64,000 bases of DNA. It comes from Collybiopsis luxurians FD-317 M1 (lineage: Eukaryota > Basidiomycota > Agaricomycetes > Agaricales > Omphalotaceae). This document shows positions 1 through 14,708 of this stretch, piece after piece. The translations under genes were made by a program, and so were the position numbers. The DNA lies in contig KN834750.1 in the NCBI GenBank assembly GCA_000827265.1, positions 310,001 to 374,000 on the forward strand, given 5' to 3'. Under the pieces are notes generated by a model. That model was not told the DNA's origin and ran no database searches. It was given only the letters and a program-made list of their open reading frames with translations. Position 1 is the stretch's first letter, and each line of letters starts with the position of its first letter.

Positions 1-1851
1 ACGGTGTTTAGTCCATCATCACTGTAAGACATTGGAGCCGACGTACACTTTCCGTCTATCCAAAAGAATGCCAGCCATATGTATTTGCTGGGCATAGTCG
101 CAAACTAAAATATATCAATTTGATGCCTGCAATCCTTGTACATTTTGACGCTCACTGTCACCACTATTATAAAACCGATGAGACTATCAAAGGAAGATAA
201 GAATTTATGATTCTCAATCGAGTAGGATCAAGAAATGGACATACCTAGTGATCAATCCAGTGGTCAAGCTATATGCAATCAACGTGGATATTAGAGAATC
301 TGTTCTGTAGCGAATAATCAGCTCCTGCCACAGAACTTCTAGCGAAAACCTGCTTCTTGAATCCCGTCCGGGACTTGGAAAGGTAATAACATAAAGCCCC
401 TTGCCACTTGATATGAGCAAAACCCTTCGAAGAGGAAACCAGGCGAAATCTAACCAGCAATGATAACATCTGCTGCTGCTGCACTTCCAATGCCTGTGCT
501 CGTTACCCACTGGGCGTACTATGTTAATTTGAATGCGAAATGATCAGTCTATGATACTCACGATTATATTTGCAAACCCGGTGGTGGTATCCATACGGAA
601 GCTAGCTCGCCATGTCGTTGAATTGAAAGCTTATCTGACAATCTTTTAACAAGCTTGCCTATCTACGGTGAAAACTGTAGCGGCGCTCTCAGTGACAGCG
701 AGCAACAAAGGGCGATTAGCAGATACCGATTCCCAACACTACATGTTTGATGAATGTCAGAAAGCCTCAGAAGATGAGCCACTGTGGGTACGATTACCAA
801 AATGAACGATCGCCAATGAAACCTATGGAAGAGTTCAGCTCCTAGGGTATGACGGTACTTTCTGCTGACCTACAATTATGAAGACCAGGTATATGTTTGA
901 GGACACTGCAAGGTGGTGAGTCTCATGCTCGTCATTTGAAACCTCGACTTGCGACCCACTCCTCCATACTCTGCGAGCGAAAAAGCTTTGGGAAAAATTT
1001 CATAGTAAGAGGAAGGCAAGTCCGCAGCAGTGCAATGCTGACCATTCTACCAATAATGCTATCAGACCCTGCGGATAAAAAATGGTTATATTATGGCTAC
1101 TTTGAAGGTAATCCAGCCACTCACATTGCAGTCTGTTTGCACCTAGAGCCCATGCGGGAGCCTGTGAACATCAAAAGAATACTTCTGGACCAATCATTTA
1201 CCTCCATACTCCTATAGCACCCGTCAACGATCAGGCTCCCACCAAGTAGTTCTGCGACTGAAGACACATAATACTTGCCATGTCAATTTTTCCAACGCCG
1301 GCGGGTTGTTAAAGTTTGTGATCAGATACCTAAGTGGATTGTCAATGATAAACTCGCTGAAAGCTTGTGCAATTCTGCGTACCAATACATAGCCGTGGCG
1401 CAAAAAGCAAGCTGTATGCTGTCCAGAAACCTGCATTTTCAGACCGTGAGTCTCTTGGATATTTTTGGAGTGCGGTACCAGTACCATAACGCCAAGACCT
1501 CGATAAAGCATAAATTTCGTCGAAATTTGAATAGGACAACGCGGAGACGTACCAAAAGTTTGATATAAAGGGAGTCCTTGGGATAATTCCTTGTATGGAA
1601 ATGAATTCAGGTCACCGAGATACCTTGTAATCTGCACGCTGTCATCACCTGTAGTAGAGGTACCTACGTTCGAGCAACAAAAGGCTCAATTATACTCTTC
1701 GCAGGCAACAGAACAGACATACGTTTGCAAGATAGTGGCACCGTACAGCTTGTCTAATGTCAGATAACTGGGAGTACGAGCGAATGGGAAACCTTTTTAC
1801 TGAGGTGCTAACAATCAAGCCAACGAATGCGGCCCCGTACGTCGAGTCCAT
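1..1851 (-). pseudogene. DUF6534-type membrane protein gene, probably decayed, may run off the left edge
   Basis: Spliced fragments on the minus strand follow the DUF6534 family of fungal multi-pass membrane proteins in order. The N-terminus from ATG 1851 reads MDSTYGAAFVGLIVSTS, then LYGATILQT and YLYYR across two introns. Next come LITNFNNPPALEKLTW (about 1285-1340), GLIALL (about 1060), FFARRVWR with SSNIYLVFIIV (about 870-985), AAAADVIIAG, ALCYYLSKSRTGFKK (about 355-400) and TDSLISTLIAYSLTTGLIT (about 245-305). The family function is unknown to me. Two joints do not splice cleanly. Near 1325-1345 the reading frame changes between LTIHL and RYLITNF with no room for an intron, and near 60-90 the last helix also shifts frame. 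About 250 nt after YLYYR gives no family-like sequence. I therefore call it a probable pseudogene, though unusual splicing or an assembly error could mimic this. Confidence 0.55.
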
Positions 1852-2407
1852 GTAAACCTGGAAAGAGCCTAACTTGTAGTGGCGGGCAGCTTACCAGAGG
1901 CAGAGAAGAAAGAGGCCACCCGGACAAGAATCGGGCTGGATTGTAATGCTTTTAAGCTGTTGGGAGTCCGTGCGACCATTCACAAGAACGAATCAGCGAT
2001 TTCTAAGAAGCGAGGATAGTTTATCGCATGACCGACACTCAGCCCTTCTGTGAAATTGACTCTTCGGAACCAACAATTTTAGCAAACTTAGAAGCGCGAG
2101 TGCTACACGCTTATAGCAGCTTGCTGCCGTTCGGTTACTACCTTTCAAACTGGCGTAACCGAACATAGTATGTATGCGCTTGAGAAAGCCATCGAAAGAA
2201 GAAACTTCTTTCCACCAATCGCTGAACTTAGGATGGGGCCGGCAACGGCTTCGGAGATATCCTGTCATTGCTAAGCAGATGAATATCGCATTATCGAGGA
2301 GTTTTGCTGAGAAATACCGAGTGACTAGATGAGGCCATGAAAACATTACAGTAATAATACAAGGATGAATACGTGCGACAGCGGAAGAAATAAATAATAA
2401 ACTACAA
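1852..2407. other. Intergenic stretch between cullin-1 3' end and DUF6534 start
   Basis: About 555 bases lie between the cullin stop codon and the DUF6534 start, both on the minus strand. The open frames here give no recognisable protein and no family-like codon pattern. The stretch presumably holds the cullin 3' UTR and the promoter of the DUF6534 gene. I see no tRNA, repeat or mobile element. Confidence 0.5.
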
Positions 2408-5183
<2,776 letters not shown>

Positions 5184-5282
5184 GAGGGGCAGAAGCAGAG
5201 AGAGGATCGATGACGCGTAAACAAAGAAGTCGTGATCTATTATAGGCGCCACGTTACTTTACACATAACAATACGCGTCTAT

Positions 5283-6263
5283 TCAGACCTTTACTCCGGT
5301 ATGTATACAAGCTACACCTCCCCATAAATTGGTCCAAGCAGCACCGTCAATGTCCTTGCCAGTCACAAAACCCGCGTCCCTAATCATTTGTGCAAAATCA
5401 GGCTGAGAAGGGAATTTCCGAATCGACTCGACAAGGTACTGGTAAGACGCTCTGTCCCCGGTGAGGATAGTTCCTAACAGAGGTATTACTGAAAACGAAT
5501 ACTGGTCGTACAATCTTGGAGACCAGATCAGAGGCAGACAATTCGAACAAGCTGATGTACTTACGTGCTCAGAATTGCATTGTCCACTTTATTAAACTCT
5601 AGACAGGCGAATGTTGCTCCAGGCTTGAGGACGCGGTATGCTTCCGATAAAACGGCGGGTACAGATGTACAGTTCCTTATACCGAATGCAATCGTGTAAA
5701 GATCGTACGAATTGTCTAAAAATTTTTCTTTCGGCAATTCTTGTGCGTTTGCCTCGTGAAATGATATCTGGGGAGCTGTCGATATTCTCAGAAGAGAATG
5801 ACGCATAATGTCGGCAGGACTCACTGGCGTGATACATAGTCTTCTTGAACCGTCGGTGACCTTCCTTCAACATTTGTGCATTGATATCAACGACTTCTAC
5901 CGACGTTTCCCTGTCCGCATATTTTTCGCGTGCAAAGTCAAGAATTCGTAAAGCTATATCCCCAGTTCCGCCAGCCACATCTATGCATTTCATCGCACCT
6001 CGACGTCCTGGCTTTAATGAAGAAACAAATTCATCTTTCCAGAGCCTGTGTACGCCCATAGACATTGCATCGTTCATCAAGTCGTACTTGGACGCGACAG
6101 AGTCGAAAACATCTTTTACCATGGACTCTTTTGCATCTTCAGGAACGGTCTGAAAGCCAAATGAAGCTGTTTTCTGCTGCGAATTGGAGGAGCTTGTATA
6201 TCTAATGAATGTTTTCGGTTTGCTCTGAAGAGCTATAGACCGTTGAAGGGTGCGAAAGAACAT
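5283..6263 (-). CDS. COQ5: COQ5, mitochondrial ubiquinone C-methyltransferase
   Basis: COQ5 is the SAM-dependent C-methyltransferase (UbiE/COQ5 family) acting on 2-methoxy-6-polyprenyl-1,4-benzoquinol in ubiquinone synthesis, on the matrix side of the inner membrane. The ATG at 6263 opens a basic, Ser-rich leader ([19 protein letters not shown]) typical of a mitochondrial presequence. Family motifs are [20 protein letters not shown], the SAM site [21 protein letters not shown], the block [20 protein letters not shown], and the C-terminal end [17 protein letters not shown]. Introns lie near 5775-5830, between 5514 and about 5570, and probably elsewhere. It is divergent from FCF2 across only 59 bp. 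Confidence 0.95.
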
Positions 6264-6322
6264 TGGGAATGAGGTAGAGAATAATTAGGCGCCCAAGAAT
6301 TTTGGGCGCTAAGGGTCCGCTA
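6264..6322. promoter_or_regulatory. 59-bp bidirectional promoter (COQ5/FCF2) with inverted repeat
   Basis: Only 59 bp separate the two divergent start codons. The interval holds an inverted repeat: GCGCCCAA at 6289-6296 and TTGGGCGC at 6302-6309 around a 5-nt GAATT centre. The arms extend to 11 bp (TTAGCGCCCAA) if one G is bulged. Related GCGCC motifs occur in several other promoters of this window. The role is inferred from position only. Confidence 0.5.
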
Positions 6323-7360
6323 ATGTCTTTCAATAGTCCCAAAGACAAGGGAAAAGCCATAGGTAATTTTTTACCTGTTTCATAGCCGCTCGAAAGGTCA
6401 TTCAGATTATAGTTTCAACCGACGAATCAAGCTCCTCAGACCTATCTAATTCAGACTCATCGTCGTCGTCGTCCTCTGCCAGTTCCGACAGCGAAGATGA
6501 CGAACCAATCACCCAAGAATATCTAGACTCCTTGTTGGAGAAAGCTAGACAAAATATCATTGCGAAGGCTGGAGAGGGAAATGTTGGGCAAAGCAAAGAG
6601 GATGTTCTAGTTCTAGAAAGCACATCACAACCGTACGGAATCGTTCCCACTGGAATGTACTTGACTGACGGAAATTTTCAGACCGATCCCTTCCCTAAAC
6701 CCAGGAAAGCTTCCGCCTTCACACTTTTCGCATGAATCCTCTTCAAATGACCCTTCCATAATCACTTACGTTGAACCTGCAATGGCGTCTTCATTCTCAT
6801 TCCGTCCTCCCGAGTTTCATCACGGAAAAACTCTCACAAAAAAGCAGAAGAAAGAGGTGAGTGTGACTCAAACTGCTGTCAATTCATTTTTCGCTGAATA
6901 TCCGTTCCAGTTAAAAAATAAAACCGCCGGACCGGACTGGTTTGACCTGCCTGCACCCGCAGAAGCTGATCTTCCAAGACTGTATCGCGAAGTCGAAGCC
7001 CTCCGCTTGCGAAATCAGTTAGATCCAAAAAGATTCTATCGTAAAGAAGAAGGCGAAGGAAAAGGAATCAAGGGTCTGCCAAAACACTTTGCGGTAATAA
7101 AAAAAAATCAATTACTCGTTTCTCGTCGCTCATAACGCGACTACTAGATTGGCAAAATCGTTACAACTGAAACGCCATTTGGCGGCGCTAGCAGCGACAA
7201 TCTTACGAGGGTAGAACGGAAGCGGACACTCGTCGATGAGTTGGTGGATGACGCTGAGATGAAACGGTATGCGAAGAAGAAGTTCGAAGATTTGCAAAGG
7301 GTCAGAGGTGCTAGGGGACGGAATAGCCTAGCTAACAAAAAGAGGAAACCAAAGTGGTAA
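6323..7360 (+). CDS. FCF2: Fcf2-domain pre-rRNA processing protein
   Basis: Fcf2 (TDIF2/DNTTIP2 family) is a nucleolar factor needed for early 35S pre-rRNA cleavages and 18S rRNA production. The ATG at 6323 gives MSFNSPKDKGKAI, followed by a Ser/Asp-rich tract (STDESSSSDLSNSDS). Four introns are inferred: one ending near 6412, 6633-6681 (49 nt, joining STSQP to PIPSLNPGKLPP), one near 6858-6910, and one near 7093-7148. The Fcf2 domain is clear: HHGKTLTKKQKKE, then GPDWFDLPAPAEADLPRLYR, ALRLRNQLDPKRFYRK, and GLPKHFAIGKIV. The basic tail KKRKPKW ends at 7360. The product is about 250 residues, near the length of yeast Fcf2. The ABC transporter gene converges 15 bp downstream. Confidence 0.9.
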
Positions 7361-7375
7361 CCCATAGAAGACTTT

Positions 7376-10300
7376 CTATTTCACCTTCGCATAAAGCTCT
7401 TCCTTATCCGCGCTCTCTTCTACAAGTGCACGGAACATTCCCCTTTCCTTCTTTAGCAGATTCCTGGGAGTGTCGAACTCCGCCTACAATCTACTAGTGA
7501 GTCGAGGCCTGGACTCATCAACGGATACTCACTATTTTGCCATCATCGAGCACCATCTAAAAGTTTGTCAGATTCGACCTAGAGATCAGCAAAAAGTCGC
7601 TCACAATCCTATCGAAATCCATTATGGTTGCAAGCCTATGAGCTACTGTGATCAAAGTGACACCGGCTAGCTCGCGTCGAAGGGTTTCTTGAATGATAGT
7701 ATCTGTCTTGTGATCTATGTTCTTACTGAGCAGGTTTACCTCGACCTCTGGCATTGCACACTCACCGATGGAAGCTGTGGCTGCAAGGACAGGTCGATTA
7801 ACGATTTATTTACCGGAGAAATCGGTTCACCTTCATCCAAGATGAGGAGCTTACTTCCTCTTAAAAGCGCACGGGCGAGCGCGATAATCTGTCGCTGGCC
7901 CATTGACAAATTGTTTCCTCCACCTGTGATCACGGAATCGAGACCAAGCTTATTCTGGGTGTCCTCGCTTTGAAGAGAGAATAGTCCTGTCGAACGAAGC
8001 GCGTCGTTCAATTCGGTGTCGTCGTGATCCGAGAATGGATCTAGATTTGAGCGTAGGGTGCCACTTAGAAGCTCAGGCTGTGGTACAAGAGATATGGTCA
8101 GAATGTGATATGACTACTCAAAAGTTCGATACATGCAATTTGAGGGATGATTGTTATATTCGACCGCAGAGCGTCTAGATTGAGACGATGGGTTGCCACT
8201 CCGTCGTAGAACACTTCCCCAGAAGTTGGGATAGCGCGAAGCAATGCCAATGTCAAGGAGCTCTACGGTGATCCCAATTAGATACCTGCCTTGAAATGCC
8301 AGAAGCCCATACCTTCCCTGATCCAGTACGTCCCACTGTTGGGTTTTAGTCAGACGTAAAAGACCGGAGCTTGGGTAGTATGATCATGTTCCCGCACCTA
8401 TTCCGATACGCTCACCAGAACTAATATCAAACGAGAGTTCATGAGGCACTTCCGGGCCATCCTACATATGTCCCTCTTGAGCCAACCGACTGCAGATTTG
8501 AAGTCGACACTACGTACTTTGGAATATTTGGCGCAAAGTTTTTCGATCTGAAGAGAACCACTGGACGGCCAGTACGCAGGGGGCAATCCTTCGGTACTTG
8601 CTTCTTCCTCATGTTCAATATCTAAATAGTGTTTGATGCGTTCCAAACTAGGAACATTGATATAAATGTTGCACTGGACGAATAAGCGACTTGCCTATTG
8701 GCTTCAAGCTCAGTCGCATTGAATAACCGGACCCAAGTGAGGATCAACGATGTGAATTTCACTGATGTGTTCATTAGTATTCAATTAAGTTGTCTGAACC
8801 GATTCATACCTGCCATAGTCATAGAGAACCCTGTGTTTGCTGGACTGGTTCCTCCATTGCCGTATATCAGATAAGCACCAAGGCCGGCAGTGAAAATTCC
8901 CGCCAAGGTGTCGGCACGAATGGCAATCCATCTCAACTGGTATCAATTTTGACTTCGTCGTTGAGATTAACGCTACAGACCTGTTGAGGTTGAAAGACGG
9001 GATTGCAGGCCGGAACCAGGCGTCGAGTCGAATTCGGGATTCTCGAAGGAATATTTCTTCGGATCCATAAGCGCGAATCGATACTGATAGCGGATGCTCA
9101 ACCATAGCACAGAATCTTAGCTAAGAATCTCACCTAAACCTGCTACGGCAGTCATGAAGCTACGAGAATCCAGTGAGCAATATCCATACGGCTTTTTACA
9201 TGAAAGCACTTGGAGCTACTAACTTCCCAAGAATCGGCGCCTTGTTGATGGACATTAGTCTTCGCATCGGCAATTGAGCTGTCAAGTAAAGCTGCCCGAT
9301 GTACCCACCCAAAATGGCAGTTACAACACCTGGAAGTAGAAATGCTGGTGCGAACACCAGTACGGAGCCCAACGTGACGATCATAGATATTGTCACCTCC
9401 GTCAGTCGCCAAACACCTTTTACAAAAGTATCATCAATGTTGCGTGTATCTACCGTGGCTCTGGTGACTATTCTCGAAGTAGGCGTGGTGTCTAGCCATC
9501 TGAAATGTAGATGAGTACTGGTACGAGGAAGAAATGTATTACGAGGAAAACCTAAACGTAGAACTCATGATAGAGTCGATAAATCGAAGATGTATCATTT
9601 TGCTAGCTCTTAGCGAGCCGAGAGTCCATACAGTGAACCCAGAGGAATAAAGTGCCATAGAAATAGCCAGTAGTCCAGCATATACAGACAAAAACCTAGA
9701 TAACACGTATGAGAAAGCTCCTAACTAGGCTTGGACTGCTCCTCATACCATGATACTGACACAGCGTATGCTGGTTGTGTTGCGTATTGACTTGACCAAT
9801 AGCCGAGAAACCAGGATTGCACTGACCAGTCTAAGTCGTTCAGAAGGACCAAAAAAACGAATCCCCATAAAAAGACGATTGGGTGCCCACTGAGACCGTT
9901 CAAATACAGCTTGACTGTGAAAGTATCGATCTCCAGTAAGCGGGAGATAAACTGTGATACGCACAAGCCGACCAGCTTACACGACCTACATCCATTTCTT
10001 CAGCCACAATGAGACCTCCGCGAGGCTTATTAGCTTCCTTGGGGCTAATACGACAAGTTTAGAAGGTTCCAGCTCGCAACAAATACAAGATCCCACCCTC
10101 TGTCACACTTTGAACCCGAGCGTCAGTCTGAAATCCCATTAGAGTCGGTTATTGGCGTAACGTCCGCAAATACCTTTTGCTTCTTGACGATCTGTATCCC
10201 ACGCAAAAGTCTCGTAATATACCCTGGTACTGGTATACAGAGCTAAAGATCATCAGCATCAGATTCAGAAGGTTGGAAAGGACATCAATGACAGTACCAG

Positions 10301-12105
10301 CATAAATGCAAATCCGACCAATGCACTGTCCGTTGACATTCTCATCAGCTTTGCGTACCACAAGAAACTACAATCAGTTACCTCCACTCAAGAACTGAGT
10401 ACAGAAACCACAGGCATAACGCGACTTCCAGCGGGAAACACGAAAACCTAATCCAAAAATCTGCAAGTTCAGCGACTTCCGAGGCATCAGATGTAGCAAG
10501 GTTATTGAGCCTTCCAGAGAAATTGTCTGATTTCTCTTTGTCTTTCTCAGGCTGATGACCTGCATCTATACGAATTCTTAGTGCGTGTCGCAGGAGGAGT
10601 TGGTTTAGAACTCCAGTTATCTGCAACATGTATCGGCACTATATCTCGTGAGTTAGTTGACCGTGTATGAAGAAGTCTGACATACTTACAGCAGTGTATG
10701 TGAACATTTGTGAGACTACTGCCTTCAAGAAGGGCCCAAGAAACAGCAAAGAAACCCATACCCACGGTCGGATTGTCGCGTCTTTGCCGTTATTCTCTAA
10801 ATAGCTTTACAAGCAGTCAGTCTGACGACGTGCAACAACAAAGCAGAGCCATCGGCATACTTCAACACTTGCTTGATACCGATCGGGGCCACAAACGAAA
10901 TTGCGACCTAACGAATGGGGATACATCAGCAAAAGATTAAAATCTAACTCTAAATCCCGCCTACTTGCGACAGGTGAAGGCATGCGAGAAGACAAATGAG
11001 GTATTCTAGAAAGACAAGTATAAGCAAGTGCATGAAATGTATCAAAGGCTGACGGGTCCCTACTGTACGCTTTCACAAATCCCCAGAACAAATACGGCCG
11101 TTCTGCGCCGGATGGAGGATCAAGAATTGCCAAAATGCGTGGCATCACATTGTCACTATTGTCAGCTTCTGCGAGAGGGGGTAGGTGCTCTGCAGCCAAC
11201 GGGGTCCTTGCTCGATACTTATAGATTTCGAAGATAAAAGTATCTTGATAGCTATGCGTCAGCAGAGATAATAATGATGCTGTTTGTTCGGGATTTGTTT
11301 TCTAGGTTGATTGCTGATAATACACAAGTAAGAAAGCCAATTTTTTGGTCACCGGAAGAATTTTGAGAGCCTACATCTACAGTCAAAGGATATGCTTGAC
11401 GTGGGGTCGCAAGGGGAAGCGCAATTGCAGCAATCCCCAAGGTCACAATTTTAAACCAAAGAATCTGACCTTCCTCAATGTCTAGAGCCACCCCTTCAAA
11501 CATGAAGAGTGGCCATAGATCTCGGTAGGCATAGACACCAAAGAACACGAGGAGGAGAACATTCAAATGTCGATTAGCATAGCTCGATAACGTGGGCGAA
11601 GGGATGATGGAAAGTATTGAAAGACATGTTCCGTAGACCTTTTCAATTCAGGTTCAACTCATGAAAATGACAAAAAATAACTAGCTCACGATGCTCGTAG
11701 TAGCTATGGCTGTCTGAGTTCGGGCTGCGGATCCCAATCGTGCGAAGGACGCGATAGAAAGAGCAAGAAACGCAACGCAAGTCAGAACGCGTAAGACGCG
11801 ATATGGAAATACTGGATTTTGGCGAATCGGTGCATATGCCTTCAAGGAAACATTCTCCTGGCGTATACATAACGCGTTTTGCAGGAAAAACCCGACTGCC
11901 GATACCGCTCCCGCAATGCCGCCAATGAACCAAATCGTGATGAATCTAATGTAGTACTGGTTGTAGCGGTCAAAGTTAACTCACATAAAAAGATACCTAC
12001 TGGAATCCATGACTCGATAACATTAGGGATAGATAGAAAGATGTATACACTGGGGGTATAGATCAACGAGAGAAGCACCTTCACTGAGCCTTTTAAATCA
12101 CCCAA
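7376..12105 (-). CDS. ABC transporter, MRP/ABCC-like, lacking NBD1
   Basis: The gene is related to full-size ABCC/MRP exporters. It reads, on the minus strand: N-terminal membrane segments (about 11250-12090), the linker AAEHLPPLAEADNSDNVM, TMD1 (VAISFVAPIGIKQVLK, VSLLFLGPFLKAVVSQMFT, GRLNNLATSDASEVAELADF, IPVPGYITRLLRGIQIVKKQ, TDARVQSVTE ending at 10098), the inter-half linker GGLIVAEEMDVGRVSW (from about 10022), TMD2 ([46 protein letters not shown]), and NBD2. NBD2 has Walker A GRTGSGKSS, signature LSMGQRQ, Walker B LLILDEATAS and a switch region ITVAHRLATI. The segment from TMD1 helix 5 through all of NBD1, normally some 450 residues, is absent. An in-frame TAA at 10061-10059 would have to be removed by a 42-nt intron (10086-10045). 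A GC-AG intron lies at 8694-8648. No ATG is evident at the 5' end, so the start, somewhere between about 12100 and 12174, is unresolved. It could be a functional deletion variant or a young pseudogene. Confidence 0.7.
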
Positions 12106-12220
12106 GGAACATCGGCCAGCACAAGCCGTTTATGAAGATACATATGCTGTATGTGATCGGCCAATATCACCCATAGCCATACAATAGCGGGAAATGTAGA
12201 TAAGGAGTTCGCCATGTAAA

Positions 12221-14433
12221 CTAACCCAAACGCACACTCTTGACAACTTTTGATATGCCAGATTTTTCACCCTCATAGCGACCGCCACTGGCACTGACAC
12301 CACCCTTGTAAACTGGCTTCTGAGAGGCAACCTTCTTCTGGGCTTTGGCAAACCTGAGTCTCTTCTTGACACGAGGATTACGGACGCTCTTGGCTCTGTG
12401 AGGTGTTAGACCTTTGTTTGCCAGGATTGCGCGAGTCAATGACCGCGGTCCGGTGTCGGCCTCCTCCTCCACGTACCTACTAACGGGTGTTGAGTTATTT
12501 ATAAAGTAGATAGAGATATGACCTACCGCTCCGCCCGTGAAGCTTCATACTCGTCCTTTTTCTTCTGTTTGTTCTCTTTCACTTGTTTCTTAATCAGATC
12601 GTAATATCCATCTCCATCTTCCATTCCCTCATTCTCGTCACTATCATCATTTGGCATCCTCGGTGCAGGTTCTGAGTCGTCTAAATCTGCCCCGCCTTGC
12701 GACTGAACGCGAGCTTTCGCTTCCCTTGAAAGTCGCTCCTCCTTCTCCTTCTTCCGCTCGCGGTATGGTATATCATCGTCACCTCCCAATGCATTGCTGC
12801 GAGCGTTATTACGCCTCGCACTGGTGCTTTCGATACGAGATGTGTGGAATCTAAGAGACTTCCGACGTGCACTCTTGTCCGCTGCATCGGTATGCTGGAG
12901 GGAAGTCGCCTCTCCAAACGCATCGGCAGATGTATAAGTGAAATTCGAAGACGATGATTTGGACGGCTTGAATTCTGGCTCGACGAGATCAAAGACTGGA
13001 ACACTAGTCTTTCCAGATTCTGGAGCGGTTTTGCGTTTCTTTTTTGGAGGAGCTGATGGAGGGATTTTGATGACGAGTCCTTTGGAGTTGATATCGCGAG
13101 AGCGTGCATCAGCAAGGAGGTCATCCAGCTCATTTGAGTCTACTTCCAGATCATCACCAAGGTCTTTACCCCAGAGTTCTCGTGCGTCTCGCATAATATT
13201 GTCTGTGTCCAAATCCTCTTCGTCTAGACCTTCCTCGCCCTCAAACCCTTCCTCGTCGTCGGAGGCTGCAAAGTCCAAATCCTCAAGAGTAATGAGAGAC
13301 TGCTTCAGCTTGAGCAATCGCTGCATGATAGGATGCGACCTCAATAGCTCTGGCTTCTGAACATATTTTTGGGATGCACGGAGATGTAGGTAAAACGCAA
13401 GAGTCGTGGTATACGTTAAAAGCGTCTCTGTAATTGGAATTATGGAAGGGAGATCGGAAATAGTCTGAGACACGCACGGTAGTGCAGATGCATCATTCCC
13501 AACGCAAATGACCCTGCGGATCCTCGTTCACCCTCGAGCCTAGGTAAAACGTATTAGTGCAGCAAGACGCTGAGAGAATGATCACAGCATACTGCTCCAG
13601 TTTCTGCTTGATTTTTACGAGTGAATTTGCCGAGTCTGTCCAGTCTCCCGCAAGTGCCAAACTCTCTGGGTCTGTTTTCTGAAGATGATGGAGTATCGCA
13701 GCTTTGTCCTGGAGATCAGGTTTAGCTGCTGGTGTTTGAACGTCTTCCATGACACTGGAGAAGTGATTGTGAGATCGACTGACGCGTATTGACGCGAAAA
13801 CGCACGCACTCAGTATCAGCTGTGACTTTGACTTCGATAGGATCTTCCAGACCAAAGTCTTCATCATTCATGTCGTCTCTAGATTTCGCTTGTAGCCTCC
13901 TAGCCTCCTCTTCTTCAAGCTGAAGTGCTTCTTCGTCGTCCGAGTCAATTTGAGCAGCATTAGAGGAGTAATAGGCTGCTTTTCCTCGACCCCAGGATTC
14001 TTCTTCTTCCTCTTCTTCCTCCTCTTCTTCCTGTTTCTTTTCAGCTTTTTTCTTTTTAGAGTTGGGTTCTTTTCGAGACTTGGGTTTGGCTTGCTTCGCC
14101 TCTACGTCATTCTCGAATTCGTCTTCAGCTTCTTCCTGTTCTTCCTCCTCGTCGTCCTCATCTGACATTCCCTGCAGTGCAAAAACTTCCTCGTCGTCCA
14201 AATCTTCATCTTGCTCGTCTCCGTCACCTTCGAGTAATATTTGGTCCCTGGATGCATGGACTAGGGGCTCTCAGTCGGGAAACATGGGACAAGGACACTG
14301 CTGACATACACTGGTCTTCTTCATCCATAGGGATATCAGAGATATCATTCCATTTTTTTATTGTAGCATCTGAGCGGTTCACTTTGCGTGATTTTCCGGC
14401 ACTCTTAGACTTTTTTGATGGTCTTCGAGGCAT
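12221..14433 (-). CDS. SAS10: SAS10/UTP3, SSU processome subunit
   Basis: Sas10/Utp3 is a component of the U3-containing small-subunit processome that assembles on pre-18S rRNA in the nucleolus. The ATG at 14433 gives MPRRPSKKSKSAGKSRKVN, followed by very acidic and Lys/Glu tracts (about 13950-14200). A Sas10/Utp3/C1D-type helical region includes ILHHLQKTDPESLALAGDW and the exon TLLTYTTTLAFYLHLRASQK. A second acidic region follows. The diagnostic C-terminal Sas10 domain has RSLTRAILANKGLTPHR, NPRVKKRLRFAKAQKKV and KPVYKGGVSASGGRYEGEKS, ending in KVVKSVRLG at 12221. Several short introns interrupt it. FCF2, another 18S rRNA maturation factor, lies 5 kb away beyond the ABC gene. Confidence 0.92.
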
Positions 14434-14708
14434 TTGGATGGTGGGAGAAGGGAAAGAAAATTGATTTTACAAAAAAGGAATTCAGGTTTCCGAAATAGTC
14501 ATGCCATTCAAGTATTACAACTACATTTTGGTTCCTCTAGGCATACTCTGACTCTAGCTACGCTTACATTAAGACAATTATATGTACAGTATCCGGCAGC
14601 AATGGCTAAACATGTTACTTCCCGGTGTCGATACAGACCGCGATGTCTACGAAGAATGATTCAAGTTCAGCCTTCTTCCCTTGAAGCAGAAGCTGATCGG
14701 GTTCGACC

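Noticed and set aside
897..1217. 106-codon open frame on the plus strand
   Set aside because: It is antisense to the DUF6534 blocks, has no family-like composition and no clear start context. It is a shadow frame.
12938..13360. Ser/Arg-rich plus-strand frame opposite SAS10
   Set aside because: It mirrors the acidic codons (GAC/GAA) of SAS10 on the other strand; the poly-Ser/Arg content is a by-product.
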